Positions 6,401-14,313 are shown, counted from the first letter of the stretch. The stretch is 64,000 nt of DNA from Defluviicoccus sp046348835 (GCA_046348835.1 JAXMDM010000004.1:62001-126000), one strand, 5' to 3'. The notes: a model not told the origin generated them from the letters alone. Numbers and translations are program-made.

Positions 6401-9393
6401 TTCATCAGGCTCCAGAAGCCGTGATTGACGTCGATGCCGTTGGCCGACATGCCGTTGGCGTTGACCTCGAAGCCCTTGAACACGGTCGGCAGGGTCGGAT
6501 GATCCCTGAACCGGACGACGCCGTTGTCGTTGAAGTCGTTGCCGGCCTTGATGACGGCGCGACGACCGCTGGTTCCCCCGTCGGCCTCCCACTCGTCGCC
6601 GATATAGCGGACGCCGCCGACGAGATAGAAGCCCTGCGGCGAGCCGGTGGGGGTCCAGGTGTCGTCTCGGTCGAGATAGACCGTATCGCCGGCGGTCAGG
6701 GTGTGGCCGCCGGTATGGGCGGCGGCGCCGTTCATGCCCGGCACGTTCTTCCACGGCTGCGCCATGGTGCCGGGATTGTTGTCGCTCCCGGCCGTCTGGT
6801 CGACGTAGTAGACGGCGCCGCTGGCGGCCGGCGTGGCCGTCGGCGTGGGGGTCGCCTCGCTGTCGCCGGTGGGCGAAGGGGCTGTGGCCGCGGCCGATGC
6901 CGAGGCCGGTTGCACCGCGCCTACCGCCGCCCTCGCCTTGGCGGCGGCGGCGGCGCTGCTGCCGACCGCCTTGCCCATGTCGGCCTGGATTTCCGCCTGC
7001 GACAGAGCGCGATCATAGATGCGGATGTCGTCGAGCGATCCGGACAGGCGGTCGTCCTGGGCGCTGCTGCTCATGGGCCAGGCGCCGAACAGCGTCTGCC
7101 CGCCCGCCGAGGGGATGCTGCGGACGAGAGAATTACCGAGCCGGGCGCCGTTGAGGTACGCCCGCATCCGGGCCCCGTCATAGGTATAGGCCACGTGCTG
7201 CCAGGAGCCGGTCGGCACCGTACCGAACCTGTATTCGCTCCCGGTCCCATCCCAGAAGGCGAGCGAGCCGTTGGAGAGGGAGAACTGGCGATTGCTGCCG
7301 AAGCTGGCAATCGTCTCATAGGTGCTGTTGGCGGGATTGTTCACCCACGCGCTCACGGTAAAGGACGAGGCGAGCGAGCGGCTGCCGATGCTCACATAGT
7401 CGTTGATGCCGTCGAAGCGGAGCGCCCGGCCGTTCTTGCCGGTCACCCAGGTCGGCCCGTTCACCAGCGTGCCCGGACGGCTGCCGGACGAGTCCGCGGT
7501 GGTGGTGCCGCTGCCCTCGTTGAAGTTGTAGCTGTCGCTGGGGCCGGTGCCCGATTGCGATGTCTGCACCGTCAGGACCGCGCCGGCACTGGTGACGCTG
7601 CCGGCGCTGTTGGAGACGACGACGCGATAGGTAGTGCCGTTGTCGGCGGAGGTGGTTGCGGCGGTGGTGTAGGATGACGAGGTGGCGCCACTGATGTCGG
7701 CGCTGTTGCGCTGCCACTGATACGAAAGCGGCGTCGATCCGCTGGCGGTGACGGAGAAGGTGGCGCTCTGCCCTACGGTTACCGTGGCGCTCTGGGGCTG
7801 CGCCGTGATCGACGGCGCGGTGGTGCCGGCGTTGGCGACGGTGACGGTACTGGTGTTGCTGTTGGTGTTCCCCGCCGCATCGCGGGCGACGGCGCTGAGG
7901 CTATGGGTGCCGTTGGCGGCGGTCGCGGTGTTCCAGGTGAGGGAATAGGGGGCGGCCGTGTCCTCGGACCCCAGATCCGCCCCGTCCAGCTTGAACTGCA
8001 CCCCGACCACGCCGACGTCGTCGGACGCGCTGGCGGAGACGGGGACGCTGCCGGACACGGTGGCGCCGGCGGCGGGAGCGGTCAGGGCGACGGTGGGGGC
8101 GACGGTATCGCCGCCGCTCGAACCCGAGGCGCTCCTGAGCGGATGCGGGTATATGTACGCCGCGTAGCCCGGCCTGGCGGCGCCGGTGTTGAACCCGTCG
8201 CGTCCCCATTGGAAGAACGTGCTGAAGGTGAACCCGCAGGGATTACCCCAGTTCCACCCCGCATCCGCCACGGCGGTGCCGGTGTTACCCCAGATGTAAA
8301 TCGGGTCGAGGAAATACCCTGAGCCATTGTAATTCTGGCCTAGTTGCCGTGGCACCGGATATTTCACATTTGAACAGGCGCCTTGCGGCCTCACATCCTC
8401 GGCGCCCCGAATCGACAACTTTATTTCTGGCTTATTCCCCCAATACGACCCGGCTATGTCATCGAATTTATTGTTGAAGATAACGCCGGTGGCTCCCCTG
8501 ATCCACACCGACCAATTCTGGTTGGCGATCTGTGCCGTGCTATTGGGGTGAAGGAACTGGTTATTGTATACCTCAAAATGACGATTCCCTTGGGGAGACG
8601 TAGCCAATCCGTGTGAGTTGAACGATGAGTAGGTCGCCACATTGTACCTATAGACGCATCGCGCCGCATCATCACAGTCAATGCCCTGGTTTGTACCGCC
8701 ATAAAAGGTATTTCCCTCGATGTAATGATTCAGCTTTCCGTTCGCATCCCGATCGCCGAGGGTATCCGCGCTCTTCCATGACCCTTCCGAATCCTCCGGA
8801 TTCTTTAGCTGGATGAATGAGTCATCCCACCCACCGGTGAAATCATTATTTGCTATGATCACCCCACCCGGGACATTGAGGGTGAATAAGCCAGAGCCAC
8901 TGATCGTGAATTTATTGCCCTCAATCACGATCGGCTCGGCACTCTTCCACGACCCGGAGACGGAGAAGCCGTGGCTTTCATTTCCTCCTCCCGACTTGCT
9001 AAAGCCGAAACCGGAGACTCGGGTGACCCCGGCCGCCTGCTTGGTGATCGTACTTGGGCCGGTCAGGGATATATTGGTGGCGCCTGTTCCGGCCCCCTTC
9101 AGGTGGATGGCTTTCGCCAGCTTTATGCCCGACCAACTGCAGCTTCCTGCCGGAATGGACACCGTATCTCCGCTGCCGGCACGATCGATGGCAGCCTGTA
9201 CATCGGACTGCGAGCAACTGGCCGCGGTAATTGCCGCGGCTCTTGCCTCGCCGGGGATACCGATGGCGGGGCCCATGACCAGCAGAACCGTGACGATAAC
9301 AACAACACCTCGACACCCCCCTATCAGTCGTATCAGGGAACGATTGGAGGAATGTGACACTCGCGCATCTTCTGCACTCGTGACCGCAGTCAT
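3436..9393 (-). CDS. Giant secreted multidomain protein: beta-helix, Ig-like, LamG, beta-helix, FN3, C-terminal repeats
   Basis: A 1985-residue exported protein. Residues 27-52 form a hydrophobic signal segment. Residues 54-420 are a right-handed beta-helix domain very like the neighbouring 9463-10743 gene. About 430-520 and 527-610 are bacterial Ig-like modules. About 620-805 is a LamG/concanavalin-like domain (LRFDGINDYVSIG, ending LDDIRIYDRALSQAEI). An Ala/Pro/Thr linker follows. About 860-1312 is a second parallel beta-helix opening YYVDQTAGSDNNPGT, with the C-terminal WDIGAYEFG signature. About 1325-1415 is FN3. Residues 1490-1985 hold about 2.3 copies of an unrecognised module. ATG 9393 has an AAGGAA ribosome site. 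Family knowledge allows a polysaccharide lyase, hydrolase, epimerase or surface adhesin; I cannot identify catalytic residues. Base composition drops near 8280, so the N-terminal domain is more AT-rich than the rest. Confidence 0.85.
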   Translation of the reverse strand: MTAVTSAEDARVSHSSNRSLIRLIGGCRGVVVIVTVLLVMGPAIGIPGEARAAAITAASCSQSDVQAAIDRAGSGDTVSIPAGSCSWSGIKLAKAIHLKGAGTGATNISLTGPSTITKQAAGVTRVSGFGFSKSGGGNESHGFSVSGSWKSAEPIVIEGNKFTISGSGLFTLNVPGGVIIANNDFTGGWDDSFIQLKNPEDSEGSWKSADTLGDRDANGKLNHYIEGNTFYGGTNQGIDCDDAARCVYRYNVATYSSFNSHGLATSPQGNRHFEVYNNQFLHPNSTAQIANQNWSVWIRGATGVIFNNKFDDIAGSYWGNKPEIKLSIRGAEDVRPQGACSNVKYPVPRQLGQNYNGSGYFLDPIYIWGNTGTAVADAGWNWGNPCGFTFSTFFQWGRDGFNTGAARPGYAAYIYPHPLRSASGSSGGDTVAPTVALTAPAAGATVSGSVPVSASASDDVGVVGVQFKLDGADLGSEDTAAPYSLTWNTATAANGTHSLSAVARDAAGNTNSNTSTVTVANAGTTAPSITAQPQSATVTVGQSATFSVTASGSTPLSYQWQRNSADISGATSSSYTTAATTSADNGTTYRVVVSNSAGSVTSAGAVLTVQTSQSGTGPSDSYNFNEGSGTTTADSSGSRPGTLVNGPTWVTGKNGRALRFDGINDYVSIGSRSLASSFTVSAWVNNPANSTYETIASFGSNRQFSLSNGSLAFWDGTGSEYRFGTVPTGSWQHVAYTYDGARMRAYLNGARLGNSLVRSIPSAGGQTLFGAWPMSSSAQDDRLSGSLDDIRIYDRALSQAEIQADMGKAVGSSAAAAAKARAAVGAVQPASASAAATAPSPTGDSEATPTPTATPAASGAVYYVDQTAGSDNNPGTMAQPWKNVPGMNGAAAHTGGHTLTAGDTVYLDRDDTWTPTGSPQGFYLVGGVRYIGDEWEADGGTSGRRAVIKAGNDFNDNGVVRFRDHPTLPTVFKGFEVNANGMSANGIDVNHGFWSLMNGATKRIENVEVHHVYSEQSKGEYKYGIAMSDYGGSNGILENVEVINSSVHDISRDAIVLYPSDDPNSRIGKITVRGCEVYNTGQDPAYSEGHGIVVKGWVYDSTIENNYIHNVDSSAVFISGPENDGSQRSAQNLVIRNNILTTQDNNGIIRLYKKGAKDVKIYGNLLLDNDQTGGLVLQGNSGTLDLLVYNNTFYNTFVDLGGHSSTVNTFEFKNNIVQYGSNQLRNAASIKSASNNLLVASNPGLKNPAQKPTGFTGTYGVDSRPNTDGFSPLAGSGAVDQGATLAAAYNGSINSVTRPQGAAWDIGAYEFGSGTSNLPDTTKPSAPTGLTASAAAGNVINLAWSASTDNVGVTGYRVERCSGKGCTTFAQIAAPTGTSYANSGLTTGTLYRYRVRATDAAGNLSAYSTVARATAKATARAATLALGDAPTIRLASTSATTGTAAGGSNAGGDKGAQPRPTAAATADRLPLLLPAQEADAGGEWTYVDAASGFADAVVIAGVPSVNDDQPGVVRLSNVGGSGFEVRFQAWDYLQRLKASAHAAEQIPYAVLQPGRYSLGDGSVWEVGTLTLDGNAWQRVTFDQAFADTPAVFLTVQTANDPRPVTVRARGVTAAGFEATLLQEEAQRNGHGAETVAYLAVTRDAGGSIDVGGTTVPYLLQTTAVSDRWVPVLSQRLRLEEDQSADSEVRHPDESTDVLALGHQLFAQQVSDNDADPTALRRLAPVKGAPMEWGVVRGIDGDWKVMPLAKRYTNPVVVARSVSSHDPAPGVVRLRHVAADRLELRYQDWAGVGTAHGKEDTFYLVAEAGRHTLGDLPIEAGVGGGTGGDWQRVALTGFDDAPVVLSAAQTANGAKATSTRVGNVTATSFVTALDLRPDDGTRSAGERIGWIAIEQGRAVTVEGRQVQAFSDRIDGTLRSVRLPISTQHRYPTVVSDIDDGLDPTPVFIRHANPTTGQIRLRIARQEVTGTTATWHQEEKAGLFVGE

Positions 9394-9462
9394 GTTGTTA
9401 TTCCTTCCACGATTCCATTGGTTTGATGTTCGGGGCCGAAGGAATTCGCCGGCACGTCAGGC

Positions 9463-10743
9463 TTACTTCTTGGTAGAAGTGGCCCTGAGTGGATGCGGGT
9501 ATTTGAACGGTACGTAGCCGGGCTTGGCCGTACCGATCACCGCGTCGCGTCCCCATTGAAAAAATGTCGAAAAGTTGAAACTGCAGGAGTTACCCCAGTT
9601 CCAACCCGCCTCCGTCGCGGCTGTCCCGCTATTTCCCCAGATATAAATCGGATCGCGGAAATATCCGGAGCCGTTATAATTCTGACCTAACTGCCGAGGC
9701 ACCGGATATTTGACATTCGCGCAGGACCCTTGCGGTCGTACGTCCTCGGCACCGCGAATCGACAGCTTTATCTCTGCCTTGTTGCCCCAATAAGACCCGG
9801 CGATATTATCCATATCATTGTTAAAGATGACGCCCGTGGCCCCCCTGATCCAAAGGTCCCAGTTCTGGTTGGCGAGTTGTGAGGTTCCGCCGAGGTGCCG
9901 AAACTGGTTGTTGTAGACCTCAAAATGGCGGACGCCCTGTGGCGATGTATCGTACCCATGCGTATTAAATGATGAATAGGTAGAAGTATTGTACCTGTAG
10001 ACACAGCGAGCGGCATCATCGCAATCAATACCCTGATTGGGGCCACCATAGAAGGTATTTCCTTCGATATAGTGGTTCAACTTTCCGCTCGTATCCCTAT
10101 TCCCCAGGGTATCTGCACTTTTCCATGAGCCCTCAGGATCGTTTGGATTCTTGAGCTGGATAAATGAGTCGTCCCAGCCGCCGGAGAAGCTGTTGTTGGC
10201 TATAATTACTCCACCAGGCACATCGAGCGTAAACAATCCAGAATTACTAACGGTGAACTTGTTACCTTCTATTACGACTGGCTCCGCATTCTTCCAGGAA
10301 CCGGAGACGGCAAATCCGTAGCTCGCGTTGCCTCCGCCGGTCTTGCCGATGGCAAAACCCGAGATCCGAATGACCCCTGCCGCTTGCTTGGTGATTGTGC
10401 TCTTGCCGGTGAGGGTGATCTTGGTGGCAGCGGTTCCGGCGCCCTTCAGGTGAATGGCCTTCGCCAGCCTTATGCCTGTCCAACTGCAGCTTCCCGACGG
10501 AACGGTAACCGTATCTCCTTGGTTAGATTTATCGATCGCCGCCTGAACGGCGGACTGCGCGCAGTTCGTCGCCGCGATCGTTGCTGCGGTCGCGTCGTGA
10601 CTGAAACCGGATACCGCATTTGCGGTGGCGAGAAGGCCAACTCCAGCATTACGAACTCCACGTCCAAGCGCGGAACAAGAGCGCGCACCAGCGTCAGGCG
10701 CAAATAATAAACGGAACTTCTTGGCATTTACAAAAACCCGCAT
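9463..10743 (-). CDS. Secreted single-domain parallel beta-helix protein, paralogue of the giant protein's N-terminus
   Basis: A 426-residue protein with an N-terminal hydrophobic export region (about 33-55), then a right-handed beta-helix domain matching residues 54-420 of the giant protein almost end to end. Shared stretches include GWDDSFIQLKNP, GIDCDDAARCVYRYN and VPRQLGQNYNGSGYF. By eye about three quarters of positions agree. The ATG at 10743 is chosen because a perfect AGGAGG lies 9 bases upstream; the in-frame ATG at 10761 overlaps that ribosome site. The fold is common to pectate-lyase-like enzymes, but no catalytic set is evident. It is transcribed ahead of the giant gene with a 69-base gap, so the two form one operon. 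Confidence 0.85.
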   Translation of the reverse strand: MRVFVNAKKFRLLFAPDAGARSCSALGRGVRNAGVGLLATANAVSGFSHDATAATIAATNCAQSAVQAAIDKSNQGDTVTVPSGSCSWTGIRLAKAIHLKGAGTAATKITLTGKSTITKQAAGVIRISGFAIGKTGGGNASYGFAVSGSWKNAEPVVIEGNKFTVSNSGLFTLDVPGGVIIANNSFSGGWDDSFIQLKNPNDPEGSWKSADTLGNRDTSGKLNHYIEGNTFYGGPNQGIDCDDAARCVYRYNTSTYSSFNTHGYDTSPQGVRHFEVYNNQFRHLGGTSQLANQNWDLWIRGATGVIFNNDMDNIAGSYWGNKAEIKLSIRGAEDVRPQGSCANVKYPVPRQLGQNYNGSGYFRDPIYIWGNSGTAATEAGWNWGNSCSFNFSTFFQWGRDAVIGTAKPGYVPFKYPHPLRATSTKK

Positions 10744-10833
10744 GCCCACCGTCCTCCTCATTCCAGGTCTCTGGATAGGTTATCTTTAAGCCATGACCTG
10801 GGAAAAATTAAATCATGGCGCTTTATGCCCATT

Positions 10834-10850
10834 GGTTATTGGCCATAACC
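10834..10850. promoter_or_regulatory. Inverted repeat GGTTAT-N5-ATAACC, possible operator
   Basis: Six-base arms separated by TGGCC, about 90 bases upstream of the beta-helix operon start. A short dyad in an AT-rich upstream region could bind a dimeric regulator. No known operator is recognised. Confidence 0.3.
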
Positions 10851-11199
10851 GACCACACTCTTGGGTTTGTGTGGCAGAGGCTTTTCCAGAATTTCGGCCA
10901 TTTTGAGGCGGGGCTCAAATTCGTGTGATGCGACGCAAGAAGGCGTGCTGCTTGCACCCCCACCCGCCGTTGACCGGCGGTGGTCGCCGCCGGTGGTGGG
11001 AGGGCCGGATTGCCGGTTCTTCCCCGCACTGCCGCCGCTGCAAGTGCTGCCGTCGTCACCTGCAAAGGCCGCATCGGCGCACCCGGCCGGGCGAAGGGCA
11101 GGGCGGGAGCGCGCGACAACAGATGTCGCCATTTAACGGAAGCCACCCAAACAACCTCAAGCAACGACCTCTTTACGGGTAGACCCCGCATAAGGCCGC

Positions 11200-11228
11200 T
11201 TATCGCTCATTTGTAGCCTTTATATGCT
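11200..11228 (+). promoter_or_regulatory. Candidate promoter for the PqqD/HprK-like operon
   Basis: TTATCG (11200-11205), 17 bases, TATGCT (11223-11228) is a modest sigma-70-like match on the plus strand, about 225 bases before the first ORF. The dyad ATAAG-GCCG-CTTAT (11190-11203) overlaps the -35 box. The match is weak and rests on pattern alone. Confidence 0.28.
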
Positions 11229-11451
11229 CATATGGGCCACACTGTCAAAGGGGGCAATGACACACTACGGGGTCGATCCTCTGCTGCCACGACCCCAAAT
11301 GAACCCGTCCTTTTGAGTAGCAGTTCTTTGCTCAGATTTTGGGAGCTTCGACGTCAGCCGGCGCTATGTGCGGCCACTGCTTTCGACGACTATCCGACCC
11401 TCGCCCCATCGAAGAGCCTTCGCCGCCGGCCGCCAACCTTAGGAGGCAGTC

Positions 11452-11481
11452 ATGAAAAATATTCTCGCTGGGATTGCATGA
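11452..11481 (+). CDS. Nine-codon leader ORF translationally coupled to the PqqD-like gene
   Basis: A perfect AGGAGG at 11441-11446 stands 5 bases before ATG 11452, which reads MKNILAGIA and stops at TGA 11479-11481. That stop overlaps the ATG of the PqqD-like gene (11478) as ATGA. The PqqD start has no good ribosome site of its own, so ribosomes probably load at 11452 and reinitiate. The peptide may have no function beyond coupling, or it may be a regulatory leader. Confidence 0.5.
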   Translation: MKNILAGIA

Positions 11482-11825
11482 TCCGCCGAAGCGTAGTAGT
11501 ATCGCCAAACAGCCGGCGATCTCAGCCAGCGCCGGGTGACGGAGCGCAAACGATCTTGCCAGATGACGAAACGGAGCTGCCTGAACGAGCAGGCCTGGTG
11601 GTCCGGGAAGTCGGCGATGAACTTCTGGTTCTGGATACCGAAGGCGACCTGGTCCATCGACTGAATCCCTCGGCAACCCTGATCTGGCGCTGGTCCAGCG
11701 CTGGCGCATCCATCCAAGAGATCGTGAAAAAGCTGGCCACGATGTTTGAGGTGAGTGCGGAGACGGCGAAGCGGGACGCGGAGGAGATGGTGACGCGACT
11801 ACGCGAGTTATCGTTGATCCGCTGA
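11478..11825 (+). CDS. PqqD-like peptide chaperone (HPr-rel-A type system)
   Basis: A 115-residue protein. The C-terminal 80 residues carry the PqqD fold: LVVREVGDELLVLDTEGDLVHRLNPSATLIW, then a helical half ending AEEMVTRLRELSLI. PqqD-family proteins bind the leader of ribosomally made peptides and present it to a modifying enzyme. The frame stays open upstream to 11232, but the start at 11478 is preferred because family length is about 90-110 residues and the ATGA coupling points to it. The next gene, 56 bases on, encodes a small twin-arginine peptide, followed by an HprK-like kinase and a nucleotidyltransferase. This matches the gene company described in NCBIfam as the HPr-rel-A system. 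Confidence 0.82.
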   Translation: MIRRSVVVSPNSRRSQPAPGDGAQTILPDDETELPERAGLVVREVGDELLVLDTEGDLVHRLNPSATLIWRWSSAGASIQEIVKKLATMFEVSAETAKRDAEEMVTRLRELSLIR

Positions 11826-11881
11826 GATTTGGACGGGACACGCCCACCTGGAGGGGGTCGGCGTAGGCAAGGAGAAAATGA

Positions 11882-12103
11882 ATGCAGGTTCCATCGCGAC
11901 GGGAGTTCATCGAGAAGGCCGCCTATGTGGCCCCGGTGATCCTGACGCTGCAGGCTGCACCGGCCCTGGCGAAACCGGGTTCGGTGAAGCCGCAACCGCC
12001 GAGGAAGGGCCCGCCGCGGCGCTCGTCGGCACCCAGTTGGGGATTCTCGCCGTCCCAATCCGGGCCGGCGCAGGATAGCCGCCGCCATCCCTGGGAACGC
12101 TGA
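11882..12103 (+). CDS. Small twin-arginine-signal peptide, candidate substrate of the PqqD/HprK-like operon
   Basis: A 73-residue protein. Residues 5-12 are SRREFIEK, a good Tat consensus. A hydrophobic stretch AYVAPVILTLQ follows, and APALA before K31 suits signal peptidase cleavage. The predicted mature 43 residues are rich in Pro (10), Ser (8) and Arg/Lys, with no Cys, and end HPWER. AAGGAG at 11869-11874 gives 7-base spacing to ATG 11882; ATG 11878 in another frame is only 3 bases away. It lies between the PqqD-like and kinase genes, which suggests it is bound by PqqD and perhaps phosphorylated on Ser. That function is inference; I do not recognise a named family. Confidence 0.65.
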   Translation: MQVPSRREFIEKAAYVAPVILTLQAAPALAKPGSVKPQPPRKGPPRRSSAPSWGFSPSQSGPAQDSRRHPWER

Positions 12104-12319
12104 CGGCTTGGCAAGCCGGTCTGTAAATCAGGTCCGCAAAACGCCCTCGACCCACGTCCGCGCTTGTCCGGTCGGTCCGGCTCGCCGCGGCCGTGGGCGG
12201 CTGTCGATGATCGAACCATGGGTCAATTACACCGTTGCGATCTGAGCGGATCTCTCCGCCCGGGCCTGACCGGCAGACGGTCAGGCCAATCGCGGGCTTC
12301 GGTCTGCCGGACCGGCACG

Positions 12320-13147
12320 ATGACGTTGTCGGCGGTCGGGCAATCGGTTCGAATTCGCTGCGATGATCCGCACCTCCACCTTCCCACCCTTGAAGCCAAC
12401 TTCTCGGCTCTCGCCGCTGCCAGGCGGTGCCAGCGCGCCGACCTGTCGTACCGCCTCAGCGGAGCCGGGCCCACGCTCGCGCTGGCGCCTGGCGGGCAAC
12501 CACCCCGACGGATGGGCTCGGCCAGCGAGATGCTCTACCGGCTCGAGCGGAGCCTGACCGTCGAGCTGCAGAAACGCCGGGCCGACCTGTTGTTCGTCCA
12601 CGCCGCGGTGCTCTCCCGCTGGGGCCGCGCCTATCTCTTCGCGGCCGAATCCGGGGGTGGCAAGTCGACGCTCGCCTGGGCCCTGCTCCATCACGGGTTT
12701 GGCTACCTCAGCGACGAGTTGGCCCCTATCGAGCCGGAAACGGTGCGGGTTCATCCCTACCCGCACGCCCTCTGCCTGAAGCGACGGCCGCCGTCCCCCT
12801 ATGGCTTACCCAAAGCCGCGCTCGACCTGGGCAGCACCGTTCACATCCCGGCTCACAGCCTGCCGGGTGGGGTGGCGGCCGCGCCGCACCCCATCGCCGC
12901 CGTTTTCTTCGTGCGTTACGCCCCGCATCTCCCCCACCCGGTCCTCCGGCCGCTCAAGCCGGCCGAGGCGGCGGCCCGGCTGTACGTGAGCGCCTTGAAT
13001 CCGCTCGCCCACGGCGACAGGGGGCTGGCACCGACATTGCGCGTCGCCGAGAGGTCGCGCGCTTACGCGGTCGCGACGGGCGAACTGGCCGCAACGTCCC
13101 GGCTGATCCTGGCGGCGGTGGACAGGGACGGAGCGGCCTCATGCTGA
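12320..13147 (+). CDS. HprK-related serine kinase-like ATPase
   Basis: A 275-residue protein from ATG 12320. The frame is open to ATG 12164, but the extra 52 residues look non-conserved and neither start has a strong ribosome site. The P-loop AAESGGGKSTLAWALL (K115) and the following YLSDELAPI acidic motif (D132) match the HprK/PEPCK-like fold of HprK-related kinase A. HPr kinases phosphorylate a serine of HPr; relatives in some lasso-peptide clusters phosphorylate the precursor peptide. No HPr gene is nearby, so the Tat peptide upstream is the obvious candidate partner. The gene ends 7 bases inside the nucleotidyltransferase gene, showing coupling. Confidence 0.8.
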   Translation: MTLSAVGQSVRIRCDDPHLHLPTLEANFSALAAARRCQRADLSYRLSGAGPTLALAPGGQPPRRMGSASEMLYRLERSLTVELQKRRADLLFVHAAVLSRWGRAYLFAAESGGGKSTLAWALLHHGFGYLSDELAPIEPETVRVHPYPHALCLKRRPPSPYGLPKAALDLGSTVHIPAHSLPGGVAAAPHPIAAVFFVRYAPHLPHPVLRPLKPAEAAARLYVSALNPLAHGDRGLAPTLRVAERSRAYAVATGELAATSRLILAAVDRDGAASC

Positions 13148-14313
13148 TCCCGCACCTCCTGCGCTATGCCGCCGACGGAATGCCGGGCGACGGCACCGCG
13201 GACGTCGCCGCCGCGGTGGAAACGGCCGCTCCCGGGGAGGTCGGTCATGCACTGGCGGCGGGTCTCGGACCTCTGCTGCGCCGGGCCTGCCAGGCGGTGG
13301 AAGACCGCCTTGCCCCGCCGCTGCGCAACGCCTTGATCGGCACCGATCTGACCGCCCGGTTCCGCCACCACGACAGCGTCGAGGGCGCCAAGGCGGCCGT
13401 CGACATCTGCGCCGACCTGGGCGTGCCGGTGGTGCTGCTGAAGGGCATCTCCGTCAGCGGCCAGTGTTACCCGGTCGGCCATCTGCGGCCGATGGGCGAC
13501 GTGGACCTGCTGGTTCCGGCCAGCGCGGCCACCGCGCTGGAGGCCGCGTTCCTGCTCCGAGGCTACCGTCCGAGTTTGGACAAGATGGGGCCCGGCGCCC
13601 ACCACCGTAAGCCGCTGCTGGATCCCGAGCGTCCCGTCTGGATCGAGCTCCACACCACCTTGTTTCCGGCGGACTCGCCGTTGCAAAGGGGCCGCTTGTT
13701 CAACCCGGATGAGGCCATCGCGCAGTGTGCGGACGCGCACTTCCACGATCGCCCGGCCGGACGTCTCGGCGACGAGCTTCAGCTGGCCTACATCGCCTCC
13801 TATTGGGTCCGCGATATCTCCATGCACGGCATCCATCCGGGCTTCGTCATGCCGGTGGTGGACGCCGCGGCGCTGCTCGCCGCGTCCGGGGCCCGGTTCG
13901 ACTGGGATCGCCTCCTGGCAAGCCTCGACAACCCCCTTGCCGCCGCCTCGCTGCTGATCTTGCTCTCCTCCCTCTCCCGCTACCACGGGGTCGATCTTCC
14001 CTCCCGGCTGCTAGCCCGGCTTTCCGCAACCCAGGACCTGATCGGCCGCCCGGAACGGACGATCATCGAGGCGATGGTCCATGCCAATCTCATCGGCGGC
14101 CGGCCGTTCGGACCGGTCGAGAGTTGGCACCTGTGGTCAAACCTGATCCGCCCCGGCCGGGTGGTGGGCAAGCTGCTGGCGCTGCCGTGGAACATCCTCT
14201 TCCCTCCCAGCCGTCCGCAGCGATACAACCTCGGCTGGCAGGCGGCCCGGATTACCCGCCGCTTCCGCCCGGCGGGGCCGCAGTCCTGGTCGCCCACCCC
14301 GGGCCGGAATTAG
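13141..14313 (+). CDS. Nucleotidyltransferase family protein (NTP_transf_5-like)
   Basis: A 390-residue protein. VVLLKGISVSGQCYP (98-111), then RPMGDVDLLVP with G119-D120-x-D122, is the signature of the uncharacterised nucleotidyltransferase family often found beside HprK-like kinases and PqqD proteins. A later WIELHTTLFP supplies the further acidic position expected in this superfamily. The start is set by ATG 13141, which overlaps the kinase stop by 7 bases; a longer open frame upstream is the kinase read in another frame. Homologues occur in lasso-peptide and exopolysaccharide loci. Substrate unknown: it may transfer a nucleotide to a peptide, a phosphate group or a sugar. Confidence 0.8.
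   Translation: MLIPHLLRYAADGMPGDGTADVAAAVETAAPGEVGHALAAGLGPLLRRACQAVEDRLAPPLRNALIGTDLTARFRHHDSVEGAKAAVDICADLGVPVVLLKGISVSGQCYPVGHLRPMGDVDLLVPASAATALEAAFLLRGYRPSLDKMGPGAHHRKPLLDPERPVWIELHTTLFPADSPLQRGRLFNPDEAIAQCADAHFHDRPAGRLGDELQLAYIASYWVRDISMHGIHPGFVMPVVDAAALLAASGARFDWDRLLASLDNPLAAASLLILLSSLSRYHGVDLPSRLLARLSATQDLIGRPERTIIEAMVHANLIGGRPFGPVESWHLWSNLIRPGRVVGKLLALPWNILFPPSRPQRYNLGWQAARITRRFRPAGPQSWSPTPGRN

Larger units (their letters stand above)
10744..11451. other. Divergent intergenic region between the beta-helix operon and the PqqD operon
   Basis: About 700 bases with no convincing gene. The part next to the beta-helix gene is AT-rich (10762-10850) and carries the inverted repeat GGTTAT-N5-ATAACC at 10834-10850. 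The middle (10930-11150) is GC-rich and featureless. The part near 11190-11230 is again AT-rich, with ATAAG-GCCG-CTTAT at 11190-11203 and a possible promoter. Both divergent operons should be controlled from here. Short open frames on both strands lack ribosome sites and family resemblance. Confidence 0.6.

Noticed and set aside
3358..7677. A 1439-codon open frame on the plus strand
   Set aside because: It lies entirely antisense to the giant beta-helix gene. Its residue content is Arg/Gly/Asp/Val-rich without any fold or ribosome site. The minus-strand frame has clear signal peptide and domains, so this is a product of GC-biased third positions.
11232..11477. In-frame upstream extension of the PqqD-like gene
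   Set aside because: The 82 extra residues are low-complexity and unlike the family, there is no ribosome site at 11232, and the ATGA coupling marks 11478.
11441..14313. A complete lasso-peptide cluster
   Set aside because: There is no transglutaminase-like leader protease, the peptide has a Tat signal rather than a lasso leader, and the AsnB homologues are in a different operon.
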